From positions 124,001 through 188,000 of the forward strand of contig NZ_PQVF01000009.1 of assembly GCF_002920915.1 (NCBI RefSeq): a stretch of 64,000 bases of DNA, in the 5' to 3' direction. The position numbers and the translations under genes were made by a program. Source of the DNA: Solitalea longa (GTDB lineage Bacteria > Bacteroidota > Bacteroidia > Sphingobacteriales > Sphingobacteriaceae). Positions 43,974 through 53,413 of the stretch are shown here, in pieces (within the stretch, counting starts at the first letter, position 1; every line of letters starts with the position of its first letter). The notes below the pieces were generated by a model. That model was not told the DNA's origin. It saw nothing but the letters and a program-made list of their open reading frames with translations, and searched no databases.

Positions 43974-45485
43974 ATGAATTTAAGCCAACAAAATTTAACC
44001 CATATTTCTCCTGAATCCAGCTTAAGCATCCCTGAGCAAACTACTTTCCAGTTGCCCGAAAAAGTGCTGCAATTTGGAACCGGTGTTCTTTTGCGTGGCT
44101 TGCCTGATTATTTTATTGACAAAGCCAACCGCATGGGTTTGTTCAACGGTCGTATTGTGGTGGTAAAATCAACAAGCACCGGCGATACTGCCGCTTTTGA
44201 AGCACAAGATAATTTGTATACACTATGCGTTCGAGGCATTGAAAACAATGTACTGATCGAAGAAAATATTATTAATACGGCTATCAGCCGAGTGATTGCA
44301 GCTAACAGTCAATGGAACGAGGTTTTGGCCTTTGCTGAAAGCCCTGATCTTGGCTTTGTGTTTTCAAACACCACCGAAATCGGCATTCAGTTGCAGGAAG
44401 ATAATATTCATGCTAACCCTCCTTCTTCATTTCCGGGCAAGTTGTTAGCGGTTTTGCTAAGACGTTATCAGTTTTATAAAGGAGACAGATCGAAAGGATT
44501 GATCATTCTTCCTGCAGAATTAATTTCAGATAACGGCAGCAAGCTTAAGGAAATAGTGGTAACGCTGGCACAAAAACATGATTTAGGCGAGGCCTTTATC
44601 AGCTGGCTAACTGGGGCAAATACTTTTTGTAATACGCTTGTCGATAGGATCATACCTGGTAAACCCGATGCAAAAACCAATGCGGCACTTAATGCAGAAC
44701 TTGGATATAAGGACGATCTGCTTTCAATTGCCGAATCGTACAGATTATGGGCCATTGAAGGTGATGAGCGATTGGCTGCTAAACTTACGTTTGCTGCAGC
44801 CGACGAAGGTGTGATCATCACCCCGGATATAAATCTTCACAGTGAACTTAAACTCCGTTTGCTAAATGGCACACATACCCTAAGTTGCGCAGTAGCTTAT
44901 TTGGCAGGGTTTGATACGGTAAAACAGGCAATGAACAATCCTGATATCGAGCATTTCATTTCAAGCTTGATGAAAGATGAGATCGGCCCGGCAATTCCGT
45001 ACCCTGTATCCCCTATCCAGGTAAATGACTTTGCAAACAGGGTGCTCGATCGTTTCAGAAATCCTCATATTAAACATAACTGGTTAAGCATTTCGATGAA
45101 CTATACGTTGAAACTGCGTGCCCGTGTTTTGCCATTACTGTTGCAGCATTATGATTTTTCGAACGCAGTACCTGAGGCTATGGCATTGAGTTTTGCCGCT
45201 TACCTTAAGTTTATGAATACTGATGAATGTGTGGACGGAAAATATTACGCCACCTGCAACCATAAAAAATACGCAGTTAACGACCCATGGGCGCAGTATT
45301 TCTATCAGCAATGGAAATCGGATGCATTCGTGACAACAGTTTTAAACAACGAAAGCTTATGGGGAACCGATCTAACGAAATTAAAAGGATTTGCCGATCG
45401 TGTTCAGGAGTATTATGAACAGATCAATAATAACGGAATAATGAGTGCTATTCAAACAGTAAAACCAGCCAATTTACCAGCATGA
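43974..45485 (+). CDS. uxaB: Tagaturonate reductase (altronate oxidoreductase)
   Basis: A 503-residue member of the mannitol-dehydrogenase family. It reduces tagaturonate to altronate in the galacturonate pathway. The Rossmann start VLQFGTGVLLRGLPDYFIDKANR and the catalytic KLRLLNGTHTLSCAVAYLAG (Lys/Asn/His) are intact. The C-terminus overlaps the uxaA start by four bases (ATGA), so the two are translationally coupled. Confidence 0.95.
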   Translation: MNLSQQNLTHISPESSLSIPEQTTFQLPEKVLQFGTGVLLRGLPDYFIDKANRMGLFNGRIVVVKSTSTGDTAAFEAQDNLYTLCVRGIENNVLIEENIINTAISRVIAANSQWNEVLAFAESPDLGFVFSNTTEIGIQLQEDNIHANPPSSFPGKLLAVLLRRYQFYKGDRSKGLIILPAELISDNGSKLKEIVVTLAQKHDLGEAFISWLTGANTFCNTLVDRIIPGKPDAKTNAALNAELGYKDDLLSIAESYRLWAIEGDERLAAKLTFAAADEGVIITPDINLHSELKLRLLNGTHTLSCAVAYLAGFDTVKQAMNNPDIEHFISSLMKDEIGPAIPYPVSPIQVNDFANRVLDRFRNPHIKHNWLSISMNYTLKLRARVLPLLLQHYDFSNAVPEAMALSFAAYLKFMNTDECVDGKYYATCNHKKYAVNDPWAQYFYQQWKSDAFVTTVLNNESLWGTDLTKLKGFADRVQEYYEQINNNGIMSAIQTVKPANLPA

Positions 45486-47134
45486 AGCAAGCTATTTTAA
45501 AAGTTCATCCTGATGATAATGTACTCGTTGCCCTTACCGATTTAAAAAAGGGTGAGGAGATCAAACAAAACGGACACAGTATAACCTTACTTGATGATGT
45601 AAAGGTTAAACATAAGTTTGCTGCCAAGCCTATTGCCAAAGGCGAAAAGGTAATGATGTACGGTGTGTTGGTAGGTATTGCCCAAATCGATTTCGAGGCA
45701 GGTAATGTACTCAGCACTGCAAACATTAAGCATGCAGCCAATGGTTTCTCTACCGGTGAACGCAAAACCGAATGGGTTAAACCTGATGTTAACAAATGGA
45801 AAACAACCACCTTCAACGGCTTTCATAGAAGTAATGGTGAAGTAGGAACTGCCAATTACTGGTTGGTGATTCCAATGGTTTTCTGTGAAAACCGAAACTT
45901 AAAAGTTTTAGAAGAAGCCTTAATTGCTCCCCTTGGCTACGGACAAAAAAAGGCCTACCAAGAGCAAACCTTGCAACTGGTCGATCTTTACAAAAAAGGC
46001 CATTCGGTTAATGATCTGTTACAGGCACCATTATATACCGAGACGGTTGAGAAGAAACAAAACCGCTTATTCCCTAATGTTGATGGCATTAAATTTTTGG
46101 TTCATGATGGGGGTTGTGGTGGCATTCGCCAGGATGCGGAAACGCTTTGCGGGTTGCTGGCCGGTTATATCACCCATCCGAATGTGGCGGGTGCTACCAT
46201 TTTAAGCCTGGGTTGCCAAAACGCACAGGTTTCCATATTGCAGTCGGAAATAGCCAAACGTGATCCATCATTTGACAAGCCTGTTTACATACTCGAACAA
46301 CAAGCTGTTGGCACCGAGGCTGATCTGCTTTCATTAGCGATTAAAAATACATTTGCCGGTTTGGTTCAGGCCAACTCAACCATTCGTCGCCCTGCCCCAC
46401 TGAGTAAAATCACCATTGGTTTAGAATGCGGAGGCTCTGATGGTTTCTCAGGAATTTCAGCTAATCCGGCCATTGGTTATACTTCGGATTTGCTGGTAGC
46501 ACTGGGAGGCTCAGTGATTCTGGCAGAATTCCCGGAATTATGTGGTGTTGAGCAAAACCTGAGCGATCGTTGTCTTCATACGTCAGATGCGGAGCGCTTT
46601 TCAGCATTGATGCATACGTACGAACAACGTGCTACGGAAGCAGGATCAGGCTTCGACATGAATCCTTCTCCAGGCAATATTAAAGACGGCTTAATTACTG
46701 ACGCAATGAAATCGGCCGGAGCCGCTAAAAAAGGGGGTACTTCTCCGGTGGTTGATGTGTTGGATTATCCAGAGAAAGTGACCAGAGCGGGATTAAACCT
46801 ACTTTGCACACCGGGAAATGATGTAGAATCAACAACCGCTGAGGTAGGTTCTGGAGCTAATATCGTTTTATTTACCACCGGCTTAGGAACACCTACCGGT
46901 AACCCTATTGCACCGGTAGTAAAGATCGCGAGCAATACGACTCTATTTAACCGCATGAACGACATCATTGACCTGAATACAGGAACCATTATCGCTGGGG
47001 ACGAAACAATTGAACAGGCGGGATCCAGGATATTAGATTATGTGATCGAAGTAGCTAGCGGTAATATTGAAGTATGCGCCGTTAAACATCAACAAGATGA
47101 TTTTATCCCGTGGAAAAGAGGAGTTTCATTATAA
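45482..47134 (+). CDS. uxaA: Altronate dehydratase
   Basis: A 550-residue UxaA that dehydrates altronate to 2-keto-3-deoxygluconate. It has an N-terminal SAF domain (about 1-100), then the large dehydratase domain with HDGGCGGIRQDAETL, SLGCQNAQVS, LECGGSDGFSGISANPAIG and the C-terminal TTGLGTPTGNPI. All are intact. It is coupled to uxaB by a four-base overlap. The 47,138-47,230 structured element follows before uxaC. Confidence 0.96.
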   Translation: MKQAILKVHPDDNVLVALTDLKKGEEIKQNGHSITLLDDVKVKHKFAAKPIAKGEKVMMYGVLVGIAQIDFEAGNVLSTANIKHAANGFSTGERKTEWVKPDVNKWKTTTFNGFHRSNGEVGTANYWLVIPMVFCENRNLKVLEEALIAPLGYGQKKAYQEQTLQLVDLYKKGHSVNDLLQAPLYTETVEKKQNRLFPNVDGIKFLVHDGGCGGIRQDAETLCGLLAGYITHPNVAGATILSLGCQNAQVSILQSEIAKRDPSFDKPVYILEQQAVGTEADLLSLAIKNTFAGLVQANSTIRRPAPLSKITIGLECGGSDGFSGISANPAIGYTSDLLVALGGSVILAEFPELCGVEQNLSDRCLHTSDAERFSALMHTYEQRATEAGSGFDMNPSPGNIKDGLITDAMKSAGAAKKGGTSPVVDVLDYPEKVTRAGLNLLCTPGNDVESTTAEVGSGANIVLFTTGLGTPTGNPIAPVVKIASNTTLFNRMNDIIDLNTGTIIAGDETIEQAGSRILDYVIEVASGNIEVCAVKHQQDDFIPWKRGVSL

Positions 47135-47137
47135 AAA

Positions 47138-47230
47138 AATAGATTCTCCGTGTTTCGAGAAACAAATGAATGCAGGAGTTTTCGACAGGCCCAAGCACAC
47201 ATTAGTGATTCGATAAACGGGGAATCTATT
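47138..47230. repeat. Hairpin-forming element between uxaA and uxaC
   Basis: AATAGATTCTCCG (47,138-47,150) pairs with CGGGGAATCTATT (47,218-47,230) over 13 bases with one G-T pair. The loop holds a second hairpin, TGTTT/AAACA around CGAG, and the words TTCGAG, TTCGAC and TTCGAT. The element starts four bases after the uxaA stop and ends 42 bases before the uxaC ATG. It may be an RNA structure in the long mRNA or a small non-coding insertion. Confidence 0.6.
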
Positions 47231-47272
47231 ACAAGGCTAAAAATAGAAGAAAAGGACGACAAAAGATTTTAT

Positions 47273-48673
47273 ATGAAGAGTTTTTTAGATGAAAATTTCT
47301 TACTGCAAACTAAAACGGCACAACAACTTTATCATGAGTTTGCCAAAGAAATGCCCATTATAGATTACCATTGCCACTTACCGCCCGATCAGATTGCAAA
47401 TGATACTCAATTTGAAAACCTGACTCAGGTTTGGCTTTACGGCGAACATTATAAATGGCGCGCCATGCGTACCAATGGTGTTCACGAAGATTATTGTACC
47501 GGATCAAAATCAGATATTGAAAAATTTGAACAATGGGCGGCAACGGTTCCGTATACGCTGCGCAATCCCTTGTACCACTGGACTCATTTAGAGCTTCAGC
47601 GTTATTTTGGCATTTCAGAAGTGCTTTCTTCTAAAAATGCCCGTTCAATTTATGAACAGTGTACAGCCAAGCTTCAAACTCCAGAATATTCGGTTCGCAA
47701 TTTATTGCGCAAAATGAAGGTAGAAACAGTGTGCACCACCGACGACCCTGTTGATTCTTTGGAGGATCATCAGCAACTTAAAAAAGACGGATTTGAAATC
47801 AAGGTATTACCCGCATTTCGCCCCGACAAGGCCATGAATTCGGATGATATCCAGTCCTTAAACACTTATATCGATCGCCTCGAAACCGTTAGTAATAGCA
47901 GTATCCAATCGTTTGAAGCCTACTTATGGGCATTAAAAAGTCGCCATGATTATTTTGCGGCAAATGGTTGTTCCGTTTCAGACCATGGCCTTGAAGAAAT
48001 CTATGCGGAAGAATACACAGACGAGGAGGTTAAACTAATCTTCAATAAGATCAGATCAAATCAATCGATATCAACGCTGGAAAGCCGCAAGTTTAAATCG
48101 GCCATGCTGTTTTATTTTGCCATTTGGGATCATGAAAAAGGCTGGGTGCAACAGTTCCACCTGGGAGCCTTACGCAATAACAATTTGCGTATGCTGAAAA
48201 AACTGGGCCCTGATACCGGCTGGGATTCGATCGGCGATTTTAGCCAGGGCAAAGCCTTAGCCCATTTCCTCGGAAAACTCGATCAGGAAGACCGTTTGGC
48301 AAAAACCATTATCTACAATCTTAACCCTGCCGACAATGAATTAATGGCCACAATGATCGGAAACTTTAACGATGGTTCGGTGGCCGGAAAGGTTCAGTTC
48401 GGGTCGGCCTGGTGGTTCCTTGATCAAAAAGACGGTATGATCAAACAGCTGAATGCCTTATCCAATATGGGCTTATTGAGCAAGTTCGTAGGAATGCTTA
48501 CCGATTCAAGAAGTTTTCTTTCGTATCCAAGGCATGAGTACTTCCGCCGTATTGTTTGTAATCTTTTTGGCGATGATGTAGAAAACGGGGAATTACCAAA
48601 TGATACTGCCTGGCTTGGAAAAGTAGTGCAAGACATCTGTTATCATAATGCTAAAAACTATTTCAACTTTTAA
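47273..48673 (+). CDS. uxaC: Glucuronate/galacturonate isomerase
   Basis: A 466-residue UxaC amidohydrolase-fold enzyme. It converts galacturonate to tagaturonate and glucuronate to fructuronate. The metal site MPIIDYHCHLPP (His-x-His), WRAMRTNGV, TDDPVDSLEDH and the late FVGMLTDSRSFLSYPRHEYFRR are typical. The frame is open back to 47,150, but the extra 41 codons cover the hairpin element, and starting at 47,273 gives 466 residues, close to the 470 of E. coli. It is the first step of saturated-uronate degradation, placed after uxaB and uxaA. Confidence 0.96.
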   Translation: MKSFLDENFLLQTKTAQQLYHEFAKEMPIIDYHCHLPPDQIANDTQFENLTQVWLYGEHYKWRAMRTNGVHEDYCTGSKSDIEKFEQWAATVPYTLRNPLYHWTHLELQRYFGISEVLSSKNARSIYEQCTAKLQTPEYSVRNLLRKMKVETVCTTDDPVDSLEDHQQLKKDGFEIKVLPAFRPDKAMNSDDIQSLNTYIDRLETVSNSSIQSFEAYLWALKSRHDYFAANGCSVSDHGLEEIYAEEYTDEEVKLIFNKIRSNQSISTLESRKFKSAMLFYFAIWDHEKGWVQQFHLGALRNNNLRMLKKLGPDTGWDSIGDFSQGKALAHFLGKLDQEDRLAKTIIYNLNPADNELMATMIGNFNDGSVAGKVQFGSAWWFLDQKDGMIKQLNALSNMGLLSKFVGMLTDSRSFLSYPRHEYFRRIVCNLFGDDVENGELPNDTAWLGKVVQDICYHNAKNYFNF

Positions 48674-48676
48674 ATT

Positions 48677-49699
48677 ATGACCGGAAAAGTACTTTCGTTT
48701 GGAGAGCTTTTATTGCGTATTTGCCCGGATATGAAGGGCTCATGGTTGGAGCAGAATCAACTGCCTTTTTATGTTGGCGGTGCCGAAGCAAACGTGGCCA
48801 CTGCTCTTGCCCTTTGGGGAGTTCCATCTGCTTACTTCACAGCACTGCCAGATAATTTAATGGCCCATCAGCTGGTATCTTATCTTAAAAGCAAGCAAAT
48901 AAACACCGATAGAATTACCTTTCAGGGTGATCGTATAGGCTTATACTATTTACCTAAAGGCAGCGATTTAAAAAATGCCGGGGTTATTTATGACCGGAGC
49001 AACTCTTCGTTTTCAAACTTAAAACCGGGAACCATTAATTGGGACGAAGTTTTTGAAGGCGTTTCGTGGTTGCACTTCAGCGCCATTTGCCCAGCATTAA
49101 ATCAGCAAGTGGCCAATGTATGTTTGGAAGCTGTAAAAGCGGCTAAAGCCAAAAATATTACCATTTCACTCGATTTAAACTACCGCGCCAAACTTTGGCA
49201 ATACGGTAAAAAGCCAACCGAAATTGTACCCGAACTGGCGCAATACTGCACCTTGATCATGGGTAACCTTTGGGCTGCGAATACCATGCTAGGCATCACC
49301 TTACAAGAAAATATCTTTGCCAACGACAACAAAGAAGCCTATTTGGAACACGCCGAATTAACCTCAAAGGCGATAATGAATGTATTTCCTAACTGTAAAG
49401 CGGTAGCCAACACCTTTAGGTTTGATAAATACAAAGGCATTAAATACTACACCACACTTTATACAAATAACCGACTGCTGGTTTCTCAAGAGCATAGCAC
49501 CGATTTAATTATTGATAAGGTGGGAAGTGGTGATTGCTTTATGGCTGGTTTAATTTATGGGTTCTATAATGAGCTGCCGCCTGCCGAAACCCTCGAATTT
49601 GCCACAGCCGCAGCCTATAAAAAACTATTTATTCTATCTGATGCCACTTCATCAACCGTAGAAGAGGTGAATCAACTAATTGTACAGTATGCAAAATAA
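48677..49699 (+). CDS. kdgK: 2-keto-3-deoxygluconate kinase
   Basis: A 340-residue PfkB-family sugar kinase. It phosphorylates 2-keto-3-deoxygluconate to KDPG. The substrate-binding YVGGAEANVATALALWG and the ATP-site DKVGSGDCFMAGLIYGF, with the catalytic Asp in the GSGD box, are present. It starts three bases after uxaC and overlaps kdgA. Both branches of the locus (Uxa and Kdu) meet at this kinase. Confidence 0.94.
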   Translation: MTGKVLSFGELLLRICPDMKGSWLEQNQLPFYVGGAEANVATALALWGVPSAYFTALPDNLMAHQLVSYLKSKQINTDRITFQGDRIGLYYLPKGSDLKNAGVIYDRSNSSFSNLKPGTINWDEVFEGVSWLHFSAICPALNQQVANVCLEAVKAAKAKNITISLDLNYRAKLWQYGKKPTEIVPELAQYCTLIMGNLWAANTMLGITLQENIFANDNKEAYLEHAELTSKAIMNVFPNCKAVANTFRFDKYKGIKYYTTLYTNNRLLVSQEHSTDLIIDKVGSGDCFMAGLIYGFYNELPPAETLEFATAAAYKKLFILSDATSSTVEEVNQLIVQYAK

Positions 49700-50348
49700 A
49701 GAAACTGCACTTAAGGCAATTGTCGACCAGGGCTTACTACCCTTGTTCTTCTATAATCAGCCCGAAGTTTGCCTTAATATCATTCAAACGCTTTACCAGT
49801 CGGGCATACGAACATTAGAATATACCAACCGGGGGCCTGAAGCATTAGAAAACTTCGGATACTTAAAATCAGAGCTGAAAAAAACTTGTCCTGATTTGCA
49901 TCTAGGGATCGGCACCATAAAAACGACTAAAGAGGCTGAAGCGTTTATCAATGCGGGAGCTGATTACATTGTATGTCCTATAGTGGATGTTCACGTTGGT
50001 CATCTAACCCATGAAGCGGGCTTGTTATGGATCCCGGGGTGCTTCACTCCTACTGAAATTCACCAGGCTCAACTAGCCAATGCAGTTCTGATCAAGCTGT
50101 TTCCTGCAAATATTCTGGGGCCAGCTTTCCTTTCATCCATTAAAGAATTATTTCCTGGTCAACTTTTTATGCCAACCGGGGGCGTAGAAATTGACGAGCA
50201 AAACATCAAAACCTGGTTTAAAGCCGGAGTTTGTGCCGTTGGCATGGGAAGCAAACTAATCAGCAAAACCCTGCTCGACGAGCGCAATTACACGCAGCTA
50301 TCCACCGAAACTCAAAAAGCATTAGCCTTAATTAAAATATGTAGGTAA
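49689..50348 (+). CDS. kdgA: 2-keto-3-deoxy-6-phosphogluconate aldolase
   Basis: A 219-residue KDPG/KHG aldolase that splits KDPG into pyruvate and glyceraldehyde 3-phosphate. The class I barrel shows LEYTNRGPEAL (catalytic Glu), GTIKTTKEAEAFINAGADYIVCP and the Schiff-base lysine in VLIKLFPANILGPAF, then MPTGGVE. I start at the ATG at 49,689, which overlaps the kdgK stop by 11 bases. A TTG three codons earlier is possible. It follows the kinase that makes its substrate. Confidence 0.95.
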   Translation: MQNKETALKAIVDQGLLPLFFYNQPEVCLNIIQTLYQSGIRTLEYTNRGPEALENFGYLKSELKKTCPDLHLGIGTIKTTKEAEAFINAGADYIVCPIVDVHVGHLTHEAGLLWIPGCFTPTEIHQAQLANAVLIKLFPANILGPAFLSSIKELFPGQLFMPTGGVEIDEQNIKTWFKAGVCAVGMGSKLISKTLLDERNYTQLSTETQKALALIKICR

Positions 50349-50379
50349 GATATTCATACAACCACGCAACCAATTTATT

Positions 50380-51732
50380 ATGAATGAACTTAAAGAGCTT
50401 GAGGTATCAACCACTACCGTTACAAGCATAAATGAAAAAATAGGTAGTTATCGCTGGACGATCTGTTCGCTGATTTTCTTTGCTACTACCATCAATTACC
50501 TCGATAGGGCGGTAATGAGTTATGTAAAGCCCTATCTGGCAACTGCCTTTGGATGGAATCCTATTGAAGAGGTGACAAACTACTCAAACATTGAAGTTGC
50601 TTTTAAACTAGCCTATGCTATTGGGATGCTGTTTGCCGGTCGGATTATCGACAAGCTGGGCACTCGTATTGGTTATGCGCTGGCAACCTGTTTATGGAGT
50701 ATTTCGGCAGTTTTACATGGTTTTGCTACAGGCACAATGGGATTTGGTATTGCCCGGCTATTTTTAGGTGTTACCGAAGCGGGTAATTTTCCGGCAGCCA
50801 TAAAAGCTACTGCAGAATGGTTCCCTAAAAAAGAACGAGCGCTGGCAACAGGTATTTTTAACTCGGGTTCTAATATCGGGGCCATTATAGCGCCACTATC
50901 GGTTCCCTGGATCGCGCATACCTACGGTTGGCAATGGGCCTTTATCATTACCGGTGCATTAGGCTTTGTTTGGCTTATTTTATGGTTTATTTATTACGAA
51001 ATACCTGCTAAGCAACAAAGACTGTCGGACGCAGAATACGATTACATCCATAGTGATAAACAAACTGAATCAGTTGAAAAAACGGAAAGTGTGTCATGGA
51101 TCAAGCTTTTAGGATTTAAGCAAACTTGGGCCTTTGCGCTGGGTAAGCTTATAACCGACCCCATTTGGTGGTTCTACCTGTTTTGGCTGCCTGATTTTTT
51201 AAGCAAGCAATATCACCTGAGCGGCGATGAACTTATTTTACCTAGTGCAGTAGTGTACATTATTAGCAGTTTTGGAAGCATAGGTGGCGGATGGTTGCCC
51301 ATGAGGCTCATTAATAATGGCTGGATGGTTTTTAAAGCCCGTAAAACGAGTATGCTTATTTATGCGATCTTGGTTATACCAATTGTATTTGCACAGTTGC
51401 TTGGCGACATTAATATGTGGTTAGCGGTGATGGTCATTGGACTGGCAACTGCTGCTCACCAAGCCTGGAGTGCAAATATCTTCTCTACTGTGTCCGATAT
51501 GTTCCCTAAAAATGCCACCGGATCAGTTACAGGCATTGGTGGTATGTTTGGTGGATTAGGAGGTATTTTATTAACCTTGCTTGTTCAGAAACGATTATTC
51601 GTCTACTACGAAAGCATCAACCAAATTCAAACGGGCTATTATATTATGTTCATTATTTGTGGAGCCGCCTACTTAACTGGATGGCTAATTATGCATTTGC
51701 TTGTTCCAAAAATGAAACCCGTAACCCTTTAG
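50380..51732 (+). CDS. exuT: Hexuronate MFS transporter
   Basis: A 450-residue, 12-helix major facilitator of the anion:cation symporter group (ExuT/GarP-like). Signatures include INYLDRAVMSYVKPYL after helix 1, AGRIIDKLGTRIGYAL between helices 2 and 3, and RLFLGVTEAGNFPAAIKATAEW. In this group such proteins import galacturonate or glucuronate with protons. It is the last gene of the operon and fits the role of carrying monomers released in the periplasm to the cytoplasmic Uxa and Kdu enzymes. A hairpin at 51,762 follows. Confidence 0.93.
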   Translation: MNELKELEVSTTTVTSINEKIGSYRWTICSLIFFATTINYLDRAVMSYVKPYLATAFGWNPIEEVTNYSNIEVAFKLAYAIGMLFAGRIIDKLGTRIGYALATCLWSISAVLHGFATGTMGFGIARLFLGVTEAGNFPAAIKATAEWFPKKERALATGIFNSGSNIGAIIAPLSVPWIAHTYGWQWAFIITGALGFVWLILWFIYYEIPAKQQRLSDAEYDYIHSDKQTESVEKTESVSWIKLLGFKQTWAFALGKLITDPIWWFYLFWLPDFLSKQYHLSGDELILPSAVVYIISSFGSIGGGWLPMRLINNGWMVFKARKTSMLIYAILVIPIVFAQLLGDINMWLAVMVIGLATAAHQAWSANIFSTVSDMFPKNATGSVTGIGGMFGGLGGILLTLLVQKRLFVYYESINQIQTGYYIMFIICGAAYLTGWLIMHLLVPKMKPVTL

Positions 51733-51761
51733 CAATTTTCAAGTTTGTGAGTACAATACGT

Positions 51762-51816
51762 TACAGCAAAAGGCGTAAAGGACAGTTTGTTAGTCTATAA
51801 CCTTTACGCTGCTGTA
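51762..51816. repeat. Long hairpin downstream of exuT
   Basis: TACAGCA (51,762-51,768) and GCGTAAAGG (51,773-51,781) pair with CCTTTACGC (51,801-51,809) and TGCTGTA (51,810-51,816), with a four-base bulge and a 19-base loop. There is no U-tract. It may stabilise the 3' end of the long operon or help terminate it together with the hairpin at 51,917. Confidence 0.6.
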
Positions 51817-51916
51817 GCGGCAATTCATCAGGTTTTCCTATAACTCCATTAAATGGGTTTTATATAGACTAGAATCAAAATATACCTTTTAGCCTTAACC
51901 TGTTTTTAAATAAAAA

Positions 51917-51943
51917 AGGCGGATGAATATTCTTCATCCGCCT
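51917..51943. terminator. Bidirectional terminator between exuT and accC
   Basis: AGGCGGATGAA pairs perfectly with TTCATCCGCCT around TATTC. T-rich tracts follow on both strands (ATATTTTTTT on plus; TTTTTATTTA on minus). It can end the exuT transcript and the accC transcript. Confidence 0.93.
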
Positions 51944-51965
51944 ATATTTTTTTGAAATAGCTTAA

Positions 51966-53303
51966 CTATTCCATTTCGAAAGTTTCCATGAACTTAGTGG
52001 TAAAGTTACCGGCTCTGAAGTTAGGATCCTGCATTAATTTTAAATGGAATGGAATCGTAGTTTTGATACCTTCGATAACAAACTCACTTAAAGCACGCTC
52101 CATAGTAGAGATAGCCTCTTCGCGGGTTTGAGCTACGGTGATCAACTTAGCGATCATCGAATCGTAGTTTGGCGGGATCACATATCCTGAGTAAACGTGT
52201 GTATCCACGCGCACTCCATGACCTCCAGGTGAGTGGAAGTTAGTGATCTTACCTGGTGAAGGACGGAAATTATTTAATGGATCTTCAGCATTGATACGAC
52301 ACTCGATCGCATGCATGCTTGGAAGATATGAACGTCCAGAAATTGGAATTCCGGCAGCTACTTTAATTTGCTCTTTGATCAAATCATAGTTGATTACCTC
52401 TTCGGTTACCGGGTGCTCTACCTGGATACGAGTGTTCATTTCCATAAAGTAGAAGTTGCGGTGTTTATCAACCAGGAACTCGATGGTACCTGCTCCTTCG
52501 TAACTTACGGCTGCAGCACCAGCAATTGCCGCCTCACCCATTTTCTGGCGAAGCTCGTCTGTCATAAACGGAGACGGTGATTCCTCCACCAATTTTTGGT
52601 GACGACGCTGAATTGAACAGTCACGCTCCGAAAGGTGACATACTTTACCGTATGAATCGCCCACTACCTGAATTTCGATGTGACGAGGGTCTTCAACGAA
52701 TTTTTCCAGGTAAATACCGTCGTTGCCAAAAGCAGCTCCGGCTTCCTGACGAGCTGAATCCCAGGCATTTTCGAAGTCTTCATCTTTCCAAACAATACGC
52801 ATCCCGCGACCACCACCACCGGCAGTAGCTTTAAGAATGATTGGATAACCAATTTGGTTGGCAACAGTAATACCTTCTTTAACATCGCTTAATAAACCAT
52901 CAGAACCCGGAATAGTTGGTACGCCGGCATTCTTCATAGTATCTTTGGCAGATGCCTTATCTCCCATAGCATTGATCATCTCAGGGCTGGCACCAATAAA
53001 CTTGATACCATTCTCGCGGCAAATTGCAGAAAACTTAGCGTTCTCTGACAAGAAACCATAGCCCGGGTGAATAGCATCTGCATTGGTAATTTCCGCAGCT
53101 GCAATGATATTAGGAATATTTAAATAGGAATCTTTGCTTGGTGCAGGACCAATACAAACTGCTTCGTCAGCAAAGCGAACATGTAAGCTGTCGCGATCAG
53201 CAGTTGAATAGACTGCAACTGTTTTTATGCCCATCTCTTTACACGTACGTATAATACGTAACGCGATTTCTCCACGATTGGCAATTAGTATTTTTTTAAA
53301 CAT
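51966..53303 (-). CDS. accC: Biotin carboxylase of acetyl-CoA carboxylase
   Basis: A 445-residue AccC that carboxylates biotin on AccB using ATP and bicarbonate. The preATP-grasp start [20 protein letters not shown], the glycine-rich [33 protein letters not shown] and [12 protein letters not shown] are all present. It is the last gene of the yceD-to-accC operon on the minus strand. The spacer to accB carries the octad tract at 53,313. Confidence 0.97.
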   Translation of the reverse strand: MFKKILIANRGEIALRIIRTCKEMGIKTVAVYSTADRDSLHVRFADEAVCIGPAPSKDSYLNIPNIIAAAEITNADAIHPGYGFLSENAKFSAICRENGIKFIGASPEMINAMGDKASAKDTMKNAGVPTIPGSDGLLSDVKEGITVANQIGYPIILKATAGGGGRGMRIVWKDEDFENAWDSARQEAGAAFGNDGIYLEKFVEDPRHIEIQVVGDSYGKVCHLSERDCSIQRRHQKLVEESPSPFMTDELRQKMGEAAIAGAAAVSYEGAGTIEFLVDKHRNFYFMEMNTRIQVEHPVTEEVINYDLIKEQIKVAAGIPISGRSYLPSMHAIECRINAEDPLNNFRPSPGKITNFHSPGGHGVRVDTHVYSGYVIPPNYDSMIAKLITVAQTREEAISTMERALSEFVIEGIKTTIPFHLKLMQDPNFRAGNFTTKFMETFEME

Positions 53304-53312
53304 GAATAAGCA

Positions 53313-53409
53313 ATTTGAAAATTTGCGAATTTGAAAATTTGAAAATATGGTTGATCTAATTGAAAAGAAAACTCGTTTTCACATCAACTGATCTTCATAT
53401 TTTCAAATT
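53313..53409. repeat. Octad-phased tract with 14-bp inverted arms between accB and accC
   Basis: The left part reads in 8-base words: atttgaaa, atttgcga, atttgaaa, atttgaaa, atatggtt (53,313-53,352). AATTTGAAAATATG (53,336-53,349) is perfectly inverted at 53,396-53,409. Inner GTTGAT/ATCAAC and TTGAAAA/TTTTCA pairs can extend the fold. It lies inside the accB-accC transcript. Confidence 0.7.
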
Positions 53410-53413
53410 AGGA

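Noticed and set aside
47150-47272. N-terminal extension of uxaC
   Set aside because: The region covers the hairpin element, and the remaining protein has the family length when started at 47,273.
51762-51816. Integron attC site
   Set aside because: The palindromic shape fits loosely, but the conserved core-site bases are absent and there is no integrase nearby.
52577-52828. Open frame of 83 codons on the plus strand
   Set aside because: It is antisense to accC and has no supporting features.
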